The notes: a model not told the origin generated them from the letters alone. Numbered from the stretch's first letter, positions 1 to 7,576 are shown. The stretch: 10,739 bases of DNA from Treponema sp. (GCA_016297405.1 JAEDGP010000063.1:1-10739), one strand, 5' to 3'. Made by a program: numbers and translations.

Positions 1-245
1 TTGCGCTGGACAACATAGATCCTGCCGCAACTCTTGTGGCCGCCTTGGCTAAAGGAAAACAGAATGGAGTGAATGCGGCGGTTGCTGCTATTGGAAGTGA
101 GCGTGGCTGGACGGATAAGGAGCGAAAATATCTGGAAAGCCAGGGTTTTTTGCGTTGCGGAATGGGGCCAAGAATCATGCGCACAGAGACGGCGGCCACA
201 GTTGCCGCTTCCGTAATAAGTGCAAGTTTTGGCTGGCTTGATTAG
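1..245 (+). CDS. rsmE: 16S rRNA (uracil-1498-N3)-methyltransferase, C-terminal part (partial at window start)
   Basis: Only the last 80 or so codons are present, read in frame from base 3 to a TAG at 243-245; the start lies outside the window. RsmE methylates N3 of U1498 in 16S rRNA, using S-adenosylmethionine bound in a trefoil-knot (SPOUT) fold. The visible part holds the two conserved knot segments: IGSERGWTDKE (the family's IGPEGG-type loop) and GMGPRIMRTETA (the LGPRILRTETA loop), followed by the usual short helix to the C-terminus. The Ser and Arg in IGSERG differ from the common IGPEGG but keep the glycines. The protein ends where family members usually end, so the gene looks intact at its 3' end. 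A lipoprotein gene follows after 42 nt with no clear terminator, so the two may share a transcript. Confidence 0.88.
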   Translation, partial: ALDNIDPAATLVAALAKGKQNGVNAAVAAIGSERGWTDKERKYLESQGFLRCGMGPRIMRTETAATVAASVISASFGWLD

Positions 246-287
246 TTCGTTCATTTTTTTGGATTGCATTTGTCCATGGGAGAAAAT

Positions 288-1106
288 GTGAAAAAGATTT
301 TGATATGTGTATTTTTGATGGTTGGTTTAGTGGTTTCCTGTAGCAAAAAAAGTGGGGAAAATGTTCAGGAGGCACCGGCTGAACTGGAGAAAAGTGAACT
401 TTCTTCCATTAAAAATGTGGATTGGGAAAAGAACTGTGTGAATCCTTTTATGTTTGGCAAATATGGTTATACTAATCCTTTTGGTGTGTGCTATAGTTTT
501 CCTGATTTTTACATGATTGGTTTTTCAAAAGATGGCAAGGCTGCGATTTGTCTAAATGAAGAAATTGATGGGCGTGGCGGCAATGTTGTAACGTTCCGTG
601 TTCAGGATCTGGTTACGGATGAAGTGCTTTGTGAATTTGATTGGGATTCCTATGAGTATAGTGGTCAGGATTATGAAGAACATGACCAGATTTTTGCCAG
701 CGAAAGTGTCATGTCGGTTTTTGCGAAGGAAAAAGGTAATGAAATCGATAAGTTGCTTGGTCAGTATTCAATAATCGTGCAGCCTTGCGAATTTGTTTAT
801 TTTCCAAAAAATGATGATGTCTATGGCTTGAGTTTTGATGTTTCCATTGAGGATACAGGAAAACGAAAGTATGAGGTTTTTCAAATTGTGAATTATTCGA
901 TTTCTGCCAGAAAAAATGGAGAAGGTGCTAAAAGGTTGACTTTTCAGCAGGATGTGGTGTGCGAAAATGTTCATGTCTGCGGATATTTTAAGAGTCCTTA
1001 TGAAGAGAGAGTTGTTCTGGTTGCTGGTGAAGAGCATTATATTTTTGAAGGAAACGGATTGCGCTACCGTTTGTTCGGCTGCGATTTGAATAAGGGTTTT
1101 GAATGA
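288..1106 (+). CDS. putative lipoprotein of unknown function
   Basis: The best start is GTG at 288, because GGGAGA lies just upstream with suitable spacing and the signal peptide then begins directly with KKILICVF. In-frame TTG (264) and ATG (276) starts exist but add residues ahead of the signal. This gives 272 aa. Residues 1-17 form a type II signal peptide with lipobox VVSC, so Cys18 would be the lipidated residue, followed by a Ser/Lys/Gly-rich linker. The rest is soluble and probably beta-rich, with a GFSKDG turn followed by a strand pair, a pattern common in secreted propeller-like proteins; I do not recognise a specific family. Several cysteines remain in the mature part. An envelope location is inferred from the lipobox; the function is unknown. 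It sits between rsmE and a GC-rich island that precedes pepT. Confidence 0.7.
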   Translation: MKKILICVFLMVGLVVSCSKKSGENVQEAPAELEKSELSSIKNVDWEKNCVNPFMFGKYGYTNPFGVCYSFPDFYMIGFSKDGKAAICLNEEIDGRGGNVVTFRVQDLVTDEVLCEFDWDSYEYSGQDYEEHDQIFASESVMSVFAKEKGNEIDKLLGQYSIIVQPCEFVYFPKNDDVYGLSFDVSIEDTGKRKYEVFQIVNYSISARKNGEGAKRLTFQQDVVCENVHVCGYFKSPYEERVVLVAGEEHYIFEGNGLRYRLFGCDLNKGFE

Positions 1107-1110
1107 TGTT

Positions 1111-1210
1111 CTGCGCAGGACATGGAGCAGTGGGAACCAGACGCCGTAAAGGCGGCCGAGCCGGAGGAGGCGAGCTGCGCAATGGCCTGTTGCCAAAGAG
1201 ATTCGCGCCC
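1111..1210 (+). other. GC-rich intergenic island with a possible 30-codon ORF
   Basis: By direct count, 66 of the 100 bases 1111-1210 are G or C, clearly above the AT-rich sequence on both sides. The block starts 4 nt after the lipoprotein stop and ends just before the AT-rich pepT leader. It contains the palindrome CTGCGCAG (1111-1118), a second TGCGCA further on, and a small GCC-taaa-GGC hairpin. An ATG at 1122 opens 30 codons to a TAA at 1212-1214, giving a short acidic, Cys-containing peptide (begins MEQWEPDAVKAAEPEE, ends CCQRDSRP). The only purine-rich sequence before it, AGGA at 1117-1120, is too close to act as a normal ribosome binding site. It could be a dispersed repeat, a structured RNA or a gene relic; none of these is shown by the sequence alone. 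Confidence 0.4.
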
Positions 1211-1259
1211 GTAAATCCTTGTCTTGCGGATTGAGGTAAAATAATTTATTCTATTGAAG

Positions 1260-2528
1260 ATGAAAAAAATTGCTGATTCTGATTACAAAAATGCGCTTTT
1301 GGATCGTTTTGTTAGTTATGTAAAAGTTTGGTCTGAAAGTGACGGGGCTGCTGCTGATGGCGGAGTTTTTCCTTCCACAGAAAGACAGCGGGATTTTGCC
1401 GGAATGCTGGCTGATGAGCTTAAAGGTCTTGGGCTTTCTGAAGTGCAGGTAACAAAAGATTGCTATGTGTATGGAGTTTTGCCTGCATCGAAAGGGTGCG
1501 AAAAAGTTCCGCCTTTTTGTGTTCTTGCTCATCTGGATACAGTTGATGAAGTTTCTGGTAAAGATGTTAAGCCTTTGGTACATCCTTCTTATGATGGCGT
1601 GCGCATTGATTTGAAGTGCGGTGTTTCTTTGGATCCCGCTTTTGATGATGCTTTGAGATTGGCTGGCAAAAATCAGGAAACGATCATTACTTCTGATGGC
1701 TCAACTTTGCTTGGTGCAGATGATAAGGCTGGCATTGCAGAAATCGTTACTATGCTGGAATATCTGGCTGCAAATAAAGATGTGCGTCATGGTCCTGTGG
1801 AAGTTATTTTTTCACCGGATGAAGAAACAGGACATGGAATGGATAAAGTTCCTCTTAGTCTGCTAAAATCGAAATTTGCATATACTGTTGATGGCGGTCA
1901 TGTTGGTGAGCTTGAAACTGAATGTTTCAATGCTTACGGGGCAAATGTTGTTTTTACGGGAAAATCTACTCATACTGGGGATGGTCGCAAAAAAGGCATG
2001 GTAAATGCCATTTGCGCTGCCAGCCGTTTTGTGGAAAGTCTGCCAAATAATCAGCGGCCTGAAACTACAGATGGTCATGAAGGTTTTTATGCCGTTATGG
2101 AAATGAATGGTTCAATTGAAAGCGCAAAAGTCAGCCTGCTTTTAAGGGATTTTTCTGAGGATGGCATGAAAGTTCGTCTGCAGATGGTGAATAATCTGGC
2201 TTTTGCCGCCGCTTCAAGTTTTGGTGCGGTTTGTTCTGTTGAATTCAAAGAACAGTACAAAAACATGAAGGCGGTTTTGGATAAATCTCCGGATGTTGTG
2301 GAAAAACTGGTGGCCGCTTATAAAGAAAGTGGAATTGAACCAGTGTTTGTTCCTATTCGCGGCGGCACTGATGGTTCACGCCTTACGGAAATGGGAATTC
2401 CAACTCCAAACATCTTTACTGGCGGTCATAATTATCATTCCAGAAGCGAATGGACCAGTCTGGAACAGATGTGCAGTGCCTGTGATGTGCTTGTGAATTT
2501 GGCAGCAAAAATTGCCGAAAATAAATAA
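1260..2528 (+). CDS. pepT: peptidase T (tripeptide aminopeptidase, M20B)
   Basis: PepT removes the N-terminal residue from tripeptides in the cytoplasm with a two-zinc centre, the last step in breaking down imported or recycled peptides. The 422-aa product (E. coli PepT is about 408 aa) shows the complete M20B motif set: HLDT (His91, Asp93), LLGADDKAG (bridging Asp154), SPDEETGHG (catalytic Glu188 and zinc ligand Glu189), TVDGGHVGELE (Asp211), RGGTDGSRL, and FTGGHNYHSRSEW with the final zinc ligand His393. The VPSTE-like substrate region near the N-terminus appears as FPSTERQ. ATG at 1260 is preferred, but a TTG at 1254 in the same frame is possible. Neither has a good ribosome binding site; GAGG at 1233-1236 is too far away, so translation may start weakly. 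murA follows after 61 nt. Confidence in the family is very high. Confidence 0.95.
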   Translation: MKKIADSDYKNALLDRFVSYVKVWSESDGAAADGGVFPSTERQRDFAGMLADELKGLGLSEVQVTKDCYVYGVLPASKGCEKVPPFCVLAHLDTVDEVSGKDVKPLVHPSYDGVRIDLKCGVSLDPAFDDALRLAGKNQETIITSDGSTLLGADDKAGIAEIVTMLEYLAANKDVRHGPVEVIFSPDEETGHGMDKVPLSLLKSKFAYTVDGGHVGELETECFNAYGANVVFTGKSTHTGDGRKKGMVNAICAASRFVESLPNNQRPETTDGHEGFYAVMEMNGSIESAKVSLLLRDFSEDGMKVRLQMVNNLAFAAASSFGAVCSVEFKEQYKNMKAVLDKSPDVVEKLVAAYKESGIEPVFVPIRGGTDGSRLTEMGIPTPNIFTGGHNYHSRSEWTSLEQMCSACDVLVNLAAKIAENK

Positions 2529-2589
2529 ATTTTGATTATAAATAATGGCTTGGATTTCCAGGCTTTGTGTTTGCATAAGGATTTTAAAG

Positions 2590-3873
2590 ATGCATGAATA
2601 TTTGATTGAAGGCGGTTTTCCTATTAAAGGGACTATTACTGCCAGCGGAAACAAAAATGCCGCTTTGCCTTGTATTGCGGCAACGTTGCTTACCGAAGAA
2701 CCGGTAATTCTTCACAATGTTCCGGAAATTGAAGACACTGGGGTTATGCTTAAGATTCTCCAGTCCTTTGGTGCGACAATCACAAAGGAAAAAGATCATA
2801 GCTGGAAAGTTGAAGCAAAGAATATTGCACCAATTTGTATTCCTGCTGAGCTTTCCAAAAAAATACGCGCTTCCATTTTGTTTGCTGGTCCGCTTGTTGG
2901 CCGCTGTGGAAAATGCGAAATGCTTCCACCTGGGGGCGATGTTATAGGCCGCCGCCGTTTGGATACACATTTTCTGGCTCTTGAACAGCTTGGTGCCCAG
3001 GTAAAATTTGAAGATCGCCTGGTTTTTTCTGCGAATAAACTTTCTGGAACGGACATCTTCCTTGATGAATGTTCTGTAACTGCTACAGAGAATGCTTTGA
3101 TGGCGGCGGTTTTGGCAGAAGGAAAAACAACGATTACAAATGCGGCCAGCGAGCCTCATATTCAGGATCTGTGCAATATGCTTAATGCCATGGGCGCTAA
3201 GATTTCTGGTATTGGCAGCAATATCCTTTATATTGACGGCGTAAAAAAGCTTCATTCCTGTGAATTTACTATTGGACCTGATTATATGGAAATTGGTTCG
3301 TTCATTGGGCTTGCAGCTGTAACAAAGGGCAGCATCACAATTAATGGCATTAAGGGATTGGATTTGCGTCCTTTGAAAACTGGTTTTGCAAAGCTTGGCA
3401 TCAGCTGGTCAGTTGAAGGCGATTCCCTTTCCGTGGGCTCTGTTCAGGAAATGAAGGCCAACGCTGATGTGGGCACAAAGATTCCAAAAATCGATGATGC
3501 TCCATGGCCAGGATTTCCGCCGGATCTTACAAGTATCATGACTGTAGTTGCAACTCAGGTTGAAGGCACAGTTTTGATTTTTGAAAAAATGTTTGAAAGC
3601 CGAATGTTCTTTGTGGATAAGCTTATCAGCATGGGCGCCCAGATTACTTTGTGCGATCCTCATCGCGCCGTGGTGTCTGGTCCGGCGGTTCTTCATGGCG
3701 ATCATCTGGTTTCGCCTGATGTGCGTGCAGGCATGGCCATGGTTATTGCTGCTATGATTGCCCACGGAGAAAGCCGCATCAGTAATGTTTATCAAATAGA
3801 ACGTGGATATGAACATCTGGTAGAAAAACTTCAGTCCCTTGGAGCACATATAAAAAGGGTGGAAGTTCGTTAG
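2590..3873 (+). CDS. murA: UDP-N-acetylglucosamine 1-carboxyvinyltransferase (Asp-type active site)
   Basis: MurA transfers enolpyruvate from PEP to UDP-GlcNAc, the first committed cytoplasmic step of peptidoglycan synthesis. The ATG at 2590 is chosen because AAGGA (2577-2581) lies 8 nt upstream and the protein then starts MHEYLIEGG, like other MurA proteins; an upstream in-frame start at 2545 would add 15 unrelated residues. The product is 427 aa (E. coli 419). Visible landmarks: SGNKNAALP with Lys22, Arg93 in KKIRAS, the flexible catalytic loop PPGGDVIGRRRLD, FPPDLTS with the general-base Asp312, and Arg379 in VRAGMAM. The loop residue that is Cys115 in E. coli is Asp117 here. From work on the M. 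tuberculosis, Chlamydia and Borrelia enzymes, Asp keeps activity but prevents covalent attack by fosfomycin. A hairpin terminator follows at 3910-3940. It may be co-transcribed with pepT. Confidence 0.95.
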   Translation: MHEYLIEGGFPIKGTITASGNKNAALPCIAATLLTEEPVILHNVPEIEDTGVMLKILQSFGATITKEKDHSWKVEAKNIAPICIPAELSKKIRASILFAGPLVGRCGKCEMLPPGGDVIGRRRLDTHFLALEQLGAQVKFEDRLVFSANKLSGTDIFLDECSVTATENALMAAVLAEGKTTITNAASEPHIQDLCNMLNAMGAKISGIGSNILYIDGVKKLHSCEFTIGPDYMEIGSFIGLAAVTKGSITINGIKGLDLRPLKTGFAKLGISWSVEGDSLSVGSVQEMKANADVGTKIPKIDDAPWPGFPPDLTSIMTVVATQVEGTVLIFEKMFESRMFFVDKLISMGAQITLCDPHRAVVSGPAVLHGDHLVSPDVRAGMAMVIAAMIAHGESRISNVYQIERGYEHLVEKLQSLGAHIKRVEVR

Positions 3874-3909
3874 GTTTTATAGGAAAGGGTTTTTGTGAAT
3901 CTGTGTTAT

Positions 3910-3940
3910 AAAGGGGATTTGCAGGGCCCTTTTTTGTTTT
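3910..3940 (+). terminator. intrinsic terminator after murA
   Basis: AAAGGG (3910-3915) can pair with CCCTTT (3927-3932) around an 11-nt loop, followed by a T-rich tract to 3940. It lies 36 nt after the murA stop and just before the next promoter. The competing GGGCCC palindrome inside the hairpin makes the exact fold uncertain. Confidence 0.5.
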
Positions 3941-3957
3941 TGAAGGTCGGCCTAAAC

Positions 3958-3986
3958 TAGACATGTATTTTTTATTAACTTATAAT
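3958..3986 (+). promoter_or_regulatory. sigma70-type promoter for the envelope cassette
   Basis: A -35 box TAGACA (3958-3963, 5 of 6 matches to TTGACA) and a perfect -10 box TATAAT (3981-3986) are separated by 17 nt. Transcription would start near 3993, giving a leader of about 65 nt before the ATG at 4058. It sits directly behind the murA terminator, which supports it as the start of a new transcription unit. Confidence 0.65.
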
Positions 3987-4057
3987 TAATGAGTTATAGT
4001 GTTTTGGTTAAACTTGAAATTTAACCTTTTGATAAAATTTCTAAATTGTGGAGTGAT

Positions 4058-4516
4058 ATGAAAAAATTACTTATTTGCTTGCTTTCGATTTTTGTCTGTA
4101 ATTTTGGTTTTTCTCAATCTGCTGATATTGTTACAGAAATTATCGATGCACCAGTTGCGACCTATGGACAGGTTTGCTATCTTTCTGCATGCGATCGTGG
4201 TTTGATACAAGATGATGCTACTTATGAAGATGCAGTAAAAACGCTTTTTGAAATGGGGGAAATCCCTGAAAGTGTTAAAGCTGATGACACTATCAACTAT
4301 GAACGTGTAGCATTTTATTTTTCAAAGTTGTGGAAAATTAATGGGGGATTCTTTTTCAGAGTCACAAAGGGAAGCTCTCGTTATGCGTTCCGTCAATTAA
4401 GACTCGATGGTGTGATTCCAAAGTATATTGATCCAAACAGGATTCCATCTGGTGCAGATGTGTTGAATATGTATACCTTGGGCGATGCAACTTATAATAA
4501 AGGAGGAGCTGAATAA
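4058..4516 (+). CDS. small secreted protein, first gene of the envelope cassette
   Basis: The ATG at 4058 is chosen because GGAG (4050-4053) precedes it and the signal peptide MKKLLICLLSIFVCNFGFSQ then begins at residue 1; the in-frame TTG at 4046 would put charged residues ahead of it. The product is 152 aa and is probably cleaved near residues 20-22. The mature part is helical with repeated short units: a Tyr/Leu helix ending in a DRGLI turn (about 35-50), a helix ending in FEMGEIP (58-70), INYERVAFYFSKL (79-91), and RQLRLDGVIPKYIDPNRIPSGADVLNMY (112-139). The alternation of helix, G-x-I/V-P turn and I-x-x-x-x-A/V helix recalls S-layer homology (SLH) domains, which bind peptidoglycan or its polymers, but the match is by eye and weak. 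Its TAA overlaps the next ATG (TAATG), so it is translationally coupled to the beta-barrel gene. Confidence 0.75.
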   Translation: MKKLLICLLSIFVCNFGFSQSADIVTEIIDAPVATYGQVCYLSACDRGLIQDDATYEDAVKTLFEMGEIPESVKADDTINYERVAFYFSKLWKINGGFFFRVTKGSSRYAFRQLRLDGVIPKYIDPNRIPSGADVLNMYTLGDATYNKGGAE

Positions 4517-5670
4517 TGAAAAAGATAGCAGCAGCACTTTGTTCGATTCTTTTTGTTTCTTCTCTTTCCTTTGGATTGGAGTGGGGCGGAACTTTTGGTA
4601 ATGGAACATCTTTTATTGGTAAAGATGATTTGAAGCTCAGACAGACAAATGATCTGGGATTGTGGCTTTCTGTACCAATTACAAAAAATAATACGATTTA
4701 CTTTTCTACGCAGGGTTCTTATCGATTGAAAATTGATGAGTCCGATAATGCAAAGGAAGAAGTAACAAATATTTTGAATGTTGACGTAATGAAGCTTTCG
4801 ATGATTCTTCCTCTTGGTACAAAAGCTAAGTACGTCATGAATCTTGGTAGATTCTCACTTTCTGATGCTTCAGGTTATGTTTTTAATCAGGTTTCTGATG
4901 GTCTTTTGATAAAATTTTCCACACAACTTGCAGATATCCAGGTTTATGGCGGTTATACAGGACTTTTGAATTCAAAAACAGTTTCCATTTTGAATTCAAA
5001 GAAAACCAGTTATTCTGAAGGCGACAATGATTTTTATTCTGTGTGTCCAAAATATGTGCCATTTGGTTTTTCTTTGTCCCTTCCTTCAATGACTTCTAAC
5101 CAGACTTTGATACTTCAGGGCTGGGGCTTTAAAGATCTGGAAAAGGACATAGATGATTCAAGCTATGACCGATGGTATGGCTCATTAATTCTGGATGGCT
5201 ACCTTACAAAGAATTTTGCATACAATTTTTCTACCGTTCTTGGTTCAGAAAACTTTGATACTTTGATGAACCTTACTTCTTTGCATTATTTCATTTATCC
5301 TGCAAGCGGAAGTACAATCAAGTTTGGTGCAACCTATGCTTCTGGCTCAGAAGGACCATTGGTGCCGTTCAAAGGCTTTACTTCTGTAAAGGCAGCCAAT
5401 TCAATGAGCGAGCCTGAGTATACAAGCCTTTTTAAGCCTGATCTTGCCGTTTCTATCTTGTTTGGTTCGAAAGTTGCGTTGAATCTTGGTGGAGCAGCAT
5501 TCTTTAATCCATACGATTACTTTAAATTCAATGGATTTCAGATAGATGGTTCCGTTCTTTTCAATATCTTCAGTGATATGCAGCTTGCTCTTGGTGGCTG
5601 TCAGTATATTGATCAGGAATCGGATGATAACAAAACCACAATTTCAGTTTCTTTGAATCTTGCATTCTAG
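4516..5670 (+). CDS. probable outer-membrane beta-barrel protein
   Basis: The product is 384 aa. The ATG at 4516 overlaps the previous stop by one base and has a strong AGGAGG site (4501-4506). Residues 1-20 are a type I signal peptide ending SSLSFG. The mature chain alternates hydrophobic and polar residues in stretches of 8-12 separated by turns rich in Asp, Asn, Gly and Ser (for example LGLWLSVPI, TIYFSTQGSYRL, TIKFGATYASG, SVLFNIFSDMQLALGG). It ends with SVSLNLAF, a final strand closing in Phe, as expected of the signal read by the BamA machinery. No helical membrane segment follows the signal. These features point to an outer-membrane barrel of about 14-18 strands, possibly a porin. I do not recognise a named family. 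It lies between the small secreted protein and the FecR-domain gene, suggesting a shared envelope role. Confidence 0.75.
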   Translation: MKKIAAALCSILFVSSLSFGLEWGGTFGNGTSFIGKDDLKLRQTNDLGLWLSVPITKNNTIYFSTQGSYRLKIDESDNAKEEVTNILNVDVMKLSMILPLGTKAKYVMNLGRFSLSDASGYVFNQVSDGLLIKFSTQLADIQVYGGYTGLLNSKTVSILNSKKTSYSEGDNDFYSVCPKYVPFGFSLSLPSMTSNQTLILQGWGFKDLEKDIDDSSYDRWYGSLILDGYLTKNFAYNFSTVLGSENFDTLMNLTSLHYFIYPASGSTIKFGATYASGSEGPLVPFKGFTSVKAANSMSEPEYTSLFKPDLAVSILFGSKVALNLGGAAFFNPYDYFKFNGFQIDGSVLFNIFSDMQLALGGCQYIDQESDDNKTTISVSLNLAF

Positions 5671-5679
5671 GAGGAGTTT

Positions 5680-6480
5680 ATGGATATTCGTGTAAAATTA
5701 CTTGCTGCCGCAGTTTTTGCTGTTTCTTTTGCTGCATTTGCTGATTCTGCAACAGTTGTTTCTGCTACCGGAAAAGTTGAAGTGAACAGAGATAACGTTT
5801 GGGTTCCAGTTGAAAAAGATGCCGAAATCCAAAGCGGAGAACTTGTTTCTACTGGCTTCAAATCTGAAGTGATTTTGAAGTATAAGGGAGCAATGATGAA
5901 ATTGGGGCCGCTTACAAGAATCACAATTGAAAGAATGGCCAGCACAGAAAAAAAAGATGATGTTTCTGTCTATCTTAAGACTGGCGTTATCAAATCGACT
6001 GTAAGCCACACAGAAAATAAGCGTGTAAGTTATACTGTTCGCAATCCTGTAGCGGTTGCGTCTGTCCGTGGTACTGATTTTGATTTTTACGGCTCTTCTG
6101 CAATTGTTTGTAATGAAGGTGGTATTGTAGTTGCTCCTGCTGTTATGTGGGATGCAATCGCTGCTAAAGATGCTGTTCCTGCAGAAGGCGAATCAAATGT
6201 ATTCACAAAGGCTTCTGATTTGAATCCATCCCTTAGTCGGGGTGTTGTTCTTGTTGCCGGCCAGGATACAGGTTTTGATCCAAGTTCGTTTATGCCAGAA
6301 AGACCTCAGAATCTTGGCATAAGAAAACAGAGTAAGTTTTCTGAAGGAATTCAGTCTGTTGCTGTGCGTGAAAGCGAAGTAACTGGTGGTGCTTCTGCCG
6401 GTTCTGTAGTTACCCAGGCTGGCCAGAATGATGTTCCAACTGCCAAAAAGGCGATTGTGGTAGTAACGGGCTCTTTCTGA
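5680..6480 (+). CDS. FecR-domain periplasmic protein
   Basis: The 266-aa product starts at ATG 5680 with AGGAGG (5669-5674), which overlaps the stop of the barrel gene. Residues 1-21 form a type I signal peptide (LAAAVFAVSFAAFA, then D). Residues about 25-155 match the FecR domain (PF04773): ATGKVEVNRDNVWVPVEKDAEIQSGE, then a KLGPLTRITIE stretch, LKTGVIKSTV, and the hallmark VASVRGTDFDF at 127-136. FecR domains are beta-rich modules outside the cytoplasm. In FecR itself the domain senses an outer-membrane receptor, but many copies without a sigma or anti-sigma partner are probably structural or ligand-binding. No membrane helix or cytoplasmic anti-sigma region is present, so classical FecR signalling is unlikely. 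The tail (about 180-266) is low in structure signals. The cassette ends with the hairpin at 6497-6543. Confidence 0.85.
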   Translation: MDIRVKLLAAAVFAVSFAAFADSATVVSATGKVEVNRDNVWVPVEKDAEIQSGELVSTGFKSEVILKYKGAMMKLGPLTRITIERMASTEKKDDVSVYLKTGVIKSTVSHTENKRVSYTVRNPVAVASVRGTDFDFYGSSAIVCNEGGIVVAPAVMWDAIAAKDAVPAEGESNVFTKASDLNPSLSRGVVLVAGQDTGFDPSSFMPERPQNLGIRKQSKFSEGIQSVAVRESEVTGGASAGSVVTQAGQNDVPTAKKAIVVVTGSF

Positions 6481-6496
6481 TTTTTAGGGCTTATTG

Positions 6497-6550
6497 AAAA
6501 TGGGGCTTTCGGCTGATTTTTTTTCATCTGGAAGTCCCATTTTATTTTAA
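6497..6550 (+). terminator. intrinsic terminator after the FecR-domain gene
   Basis: The arms 6497-6510 and 6530-6543 form a 14-bp stem with two G-T wobbles (AAAATGGGGCTTTC against GGAAGTCCCATTTT), with a 19-nt T-rich loop and a T-rich tail TTTTATTTTAA. It begins 17 nt after the stop codon. Confidence 0.75.
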
Positions 6551-6557
6551 CATTGGT

Positions 6558-6587
6558 TTGTATTTTGCCGATAAACAACTGTATAAT
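6558..6587 (+). promoter_or_regulatory. candidate promoter for the membrane-protein pair
   Basis: A perfect TATAAT lies at 6582-6587, directly between a terminator and a gene start. The best -35 at the right distance is weak (TTGTAT, 6558-6563, 18-nt spacer). Transcription would begin around 6594, leaving a leader of only about 11 nt with the ribosome binding site almost at its 5' end. Confidence 0.4.
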
Positions 6588-6604
6588 TGTTTTAGAGGTG
6601 TTGA

Positions 6605-7570
6605 GTGAAAAAGCCTGTTACCATTTCGCTTTATTTTCTGGCATTTTTGATATTTGGTTCTCTTTTAGGTCTACTTGTTGGAATGAATTTCAGCAGCAGC
6701 CTTTCTATGGTTGCCGGCAAGGGCGTTTTCTTTTCAAAAGGGCTGGTTATTTATACTTTGTTTGATGGTATTCCTGTTGTTTTGCTTTTGGTTGGAATCG
6801 TGCTTTCTGTTTATAAGGTTCGACATGGTGCGGATCCTGTTGGCAGCGCCATCGTTTATTCATCTTTGTGTGCAGTGACATGGATTGTTTTAATGCCTCT
6901 TTCCTTTGAGGCTCGAAAATTTGCATATGAAGAAAAATCCAGGGAAGATGATCAGGAATTGGAACTGAGCGGTGGTTATTTTAGGGAATCTGACGGAAAA
7001 CTTTATTATTTCTTGCAAGATGCCCAGGACCAGAAAGCGGATGTTCTGGTTTTGAATGATGTGAACAGCAAGATGGAATTTGGTAAAGAAATGATTTTGG
7101 ATGTTTCTTCTGCTTCAAGTTTTGCAGCAGATGCTAAACCTTTCAAAGATCCGTTGATTAAAGATACTATGGCAGATCGCCCTGAAGTGGTTACTAATGT
7201 ATTTGTAGCAATCCGAAATCAAGCTGCATCTGCCTGGAATTGTGGCATTTGGTCCTGGCTTTTCTTTTGCGGGTTTGGATTTGCAATTTGTGCCTGCTAT
7301 GGTTTGGTGCATTCCAGTTCATGGCGTTTGGTGAACATTCTTTTGATTTTTTCATACAGTACTTTTGTAATGTGGTTCAATAATTTTTATTATTCAAGCA
7401 GTTTTTCTGGGGCAAGGAAATTTCTTGGAGAATTGATGCTTGGAGAAAATTATTGTCGCGGAATGTTCTTTGTGGATAATTGCGTTGAATTGCCATTATT
7501 CATTTTTAACCTGATTATAGGTGCTGTTGCGCTGATAGTTGGAATTTTGCTTTCGAAGCGGGAAAGGTAA
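6605..7570 (+). CDS. six-helix membrane protein with LptF/LptG-like layout
   Basis: The product is 321 aa, starting at GTG 6605 with AGAGGTG (6594-6600) upstream. Hydrophobic segments lie at about 7-27, 50-70, 80-101, 213-235, 242-262 and 296-317, so the order is three helices, a soluble domain of about 105 residues, three helices, and a basic end SKRER. This is the layout of LptF/LptG, the inner-membrane permeases that with LptB pull lipopolysaccharide into a periplasmic bridge. Two details also fit: the soluble part begins GGYFRESDGKLYYFLQDA, like the W-x-R-x-x-N-x-F-I-Y start of the LptG beta-jellyroll, and the last helix follows a V-E-L-P turn. Overall sequence identity to classical members looks very low and no ATP-binding gene is nearby. 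Treponemes are generally thought to lack LPS, so a different lipid cargo would be expected. The family call is my inference; membrane location is firm. Confidence 0.7.
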   Translation: MKKPVTISLYFLAFLIFGSLLGLLVGMNFSSSLSMVAGKGVFFSKGLVIYTLFDGIPVVLLLVGIVLSVYKVRHGADPVGSAIVYSSLCAVTWIVLMPLSFEARKFAYEEKSREDDQELELSGGYFRESDGKLYYFLQDAQDQKADVLVLNDVNSKMEFGKEMILDVSSASSFAADAKPFKDPLIKDTMADRPEVVTNVFVAIRNQAASAWNCGIWSWLFFCGFGFAICACYGLVHSSSWRLVNILLIFSYSTFVMWFNNFYYSSSFSGARKFLGELMLGENYCRGMFFVDNCVELPLFIFNLIIGAVALIVGILLSKRER

Positions 7571-7576
7571 TTGTTC

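Noticed and set aside
768..1196. 142-codon open frame on the minus strand overlapping the lipoprotein gene and GC-rich island
   Set aside because: It overlaps a better-supported gene with a signal peptide and ribosome site; its composition looks like antisense translation and no motif is seen.
2512..2542. Separate promoter for murA (TTGCCG and TATAAA with a 19-nt spacer)
   Set aside because: The -35 match is weak and the spacer too long; read-through from pepT is equally likely.
2584..3255. 223-codon open frame on the minus strand inside murA
   Set aside because: It is the complement of a strongly conserved gene, and its residues show no domain pattern.
5680..6480. Classical FecR anti-sigma signalling system
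   Set aside because: No sigma factor gene is nearby, the protein has a cleavable signal peptide and no membrane helix or cytoplasmic N-terminal region, so only the domain name is kept.
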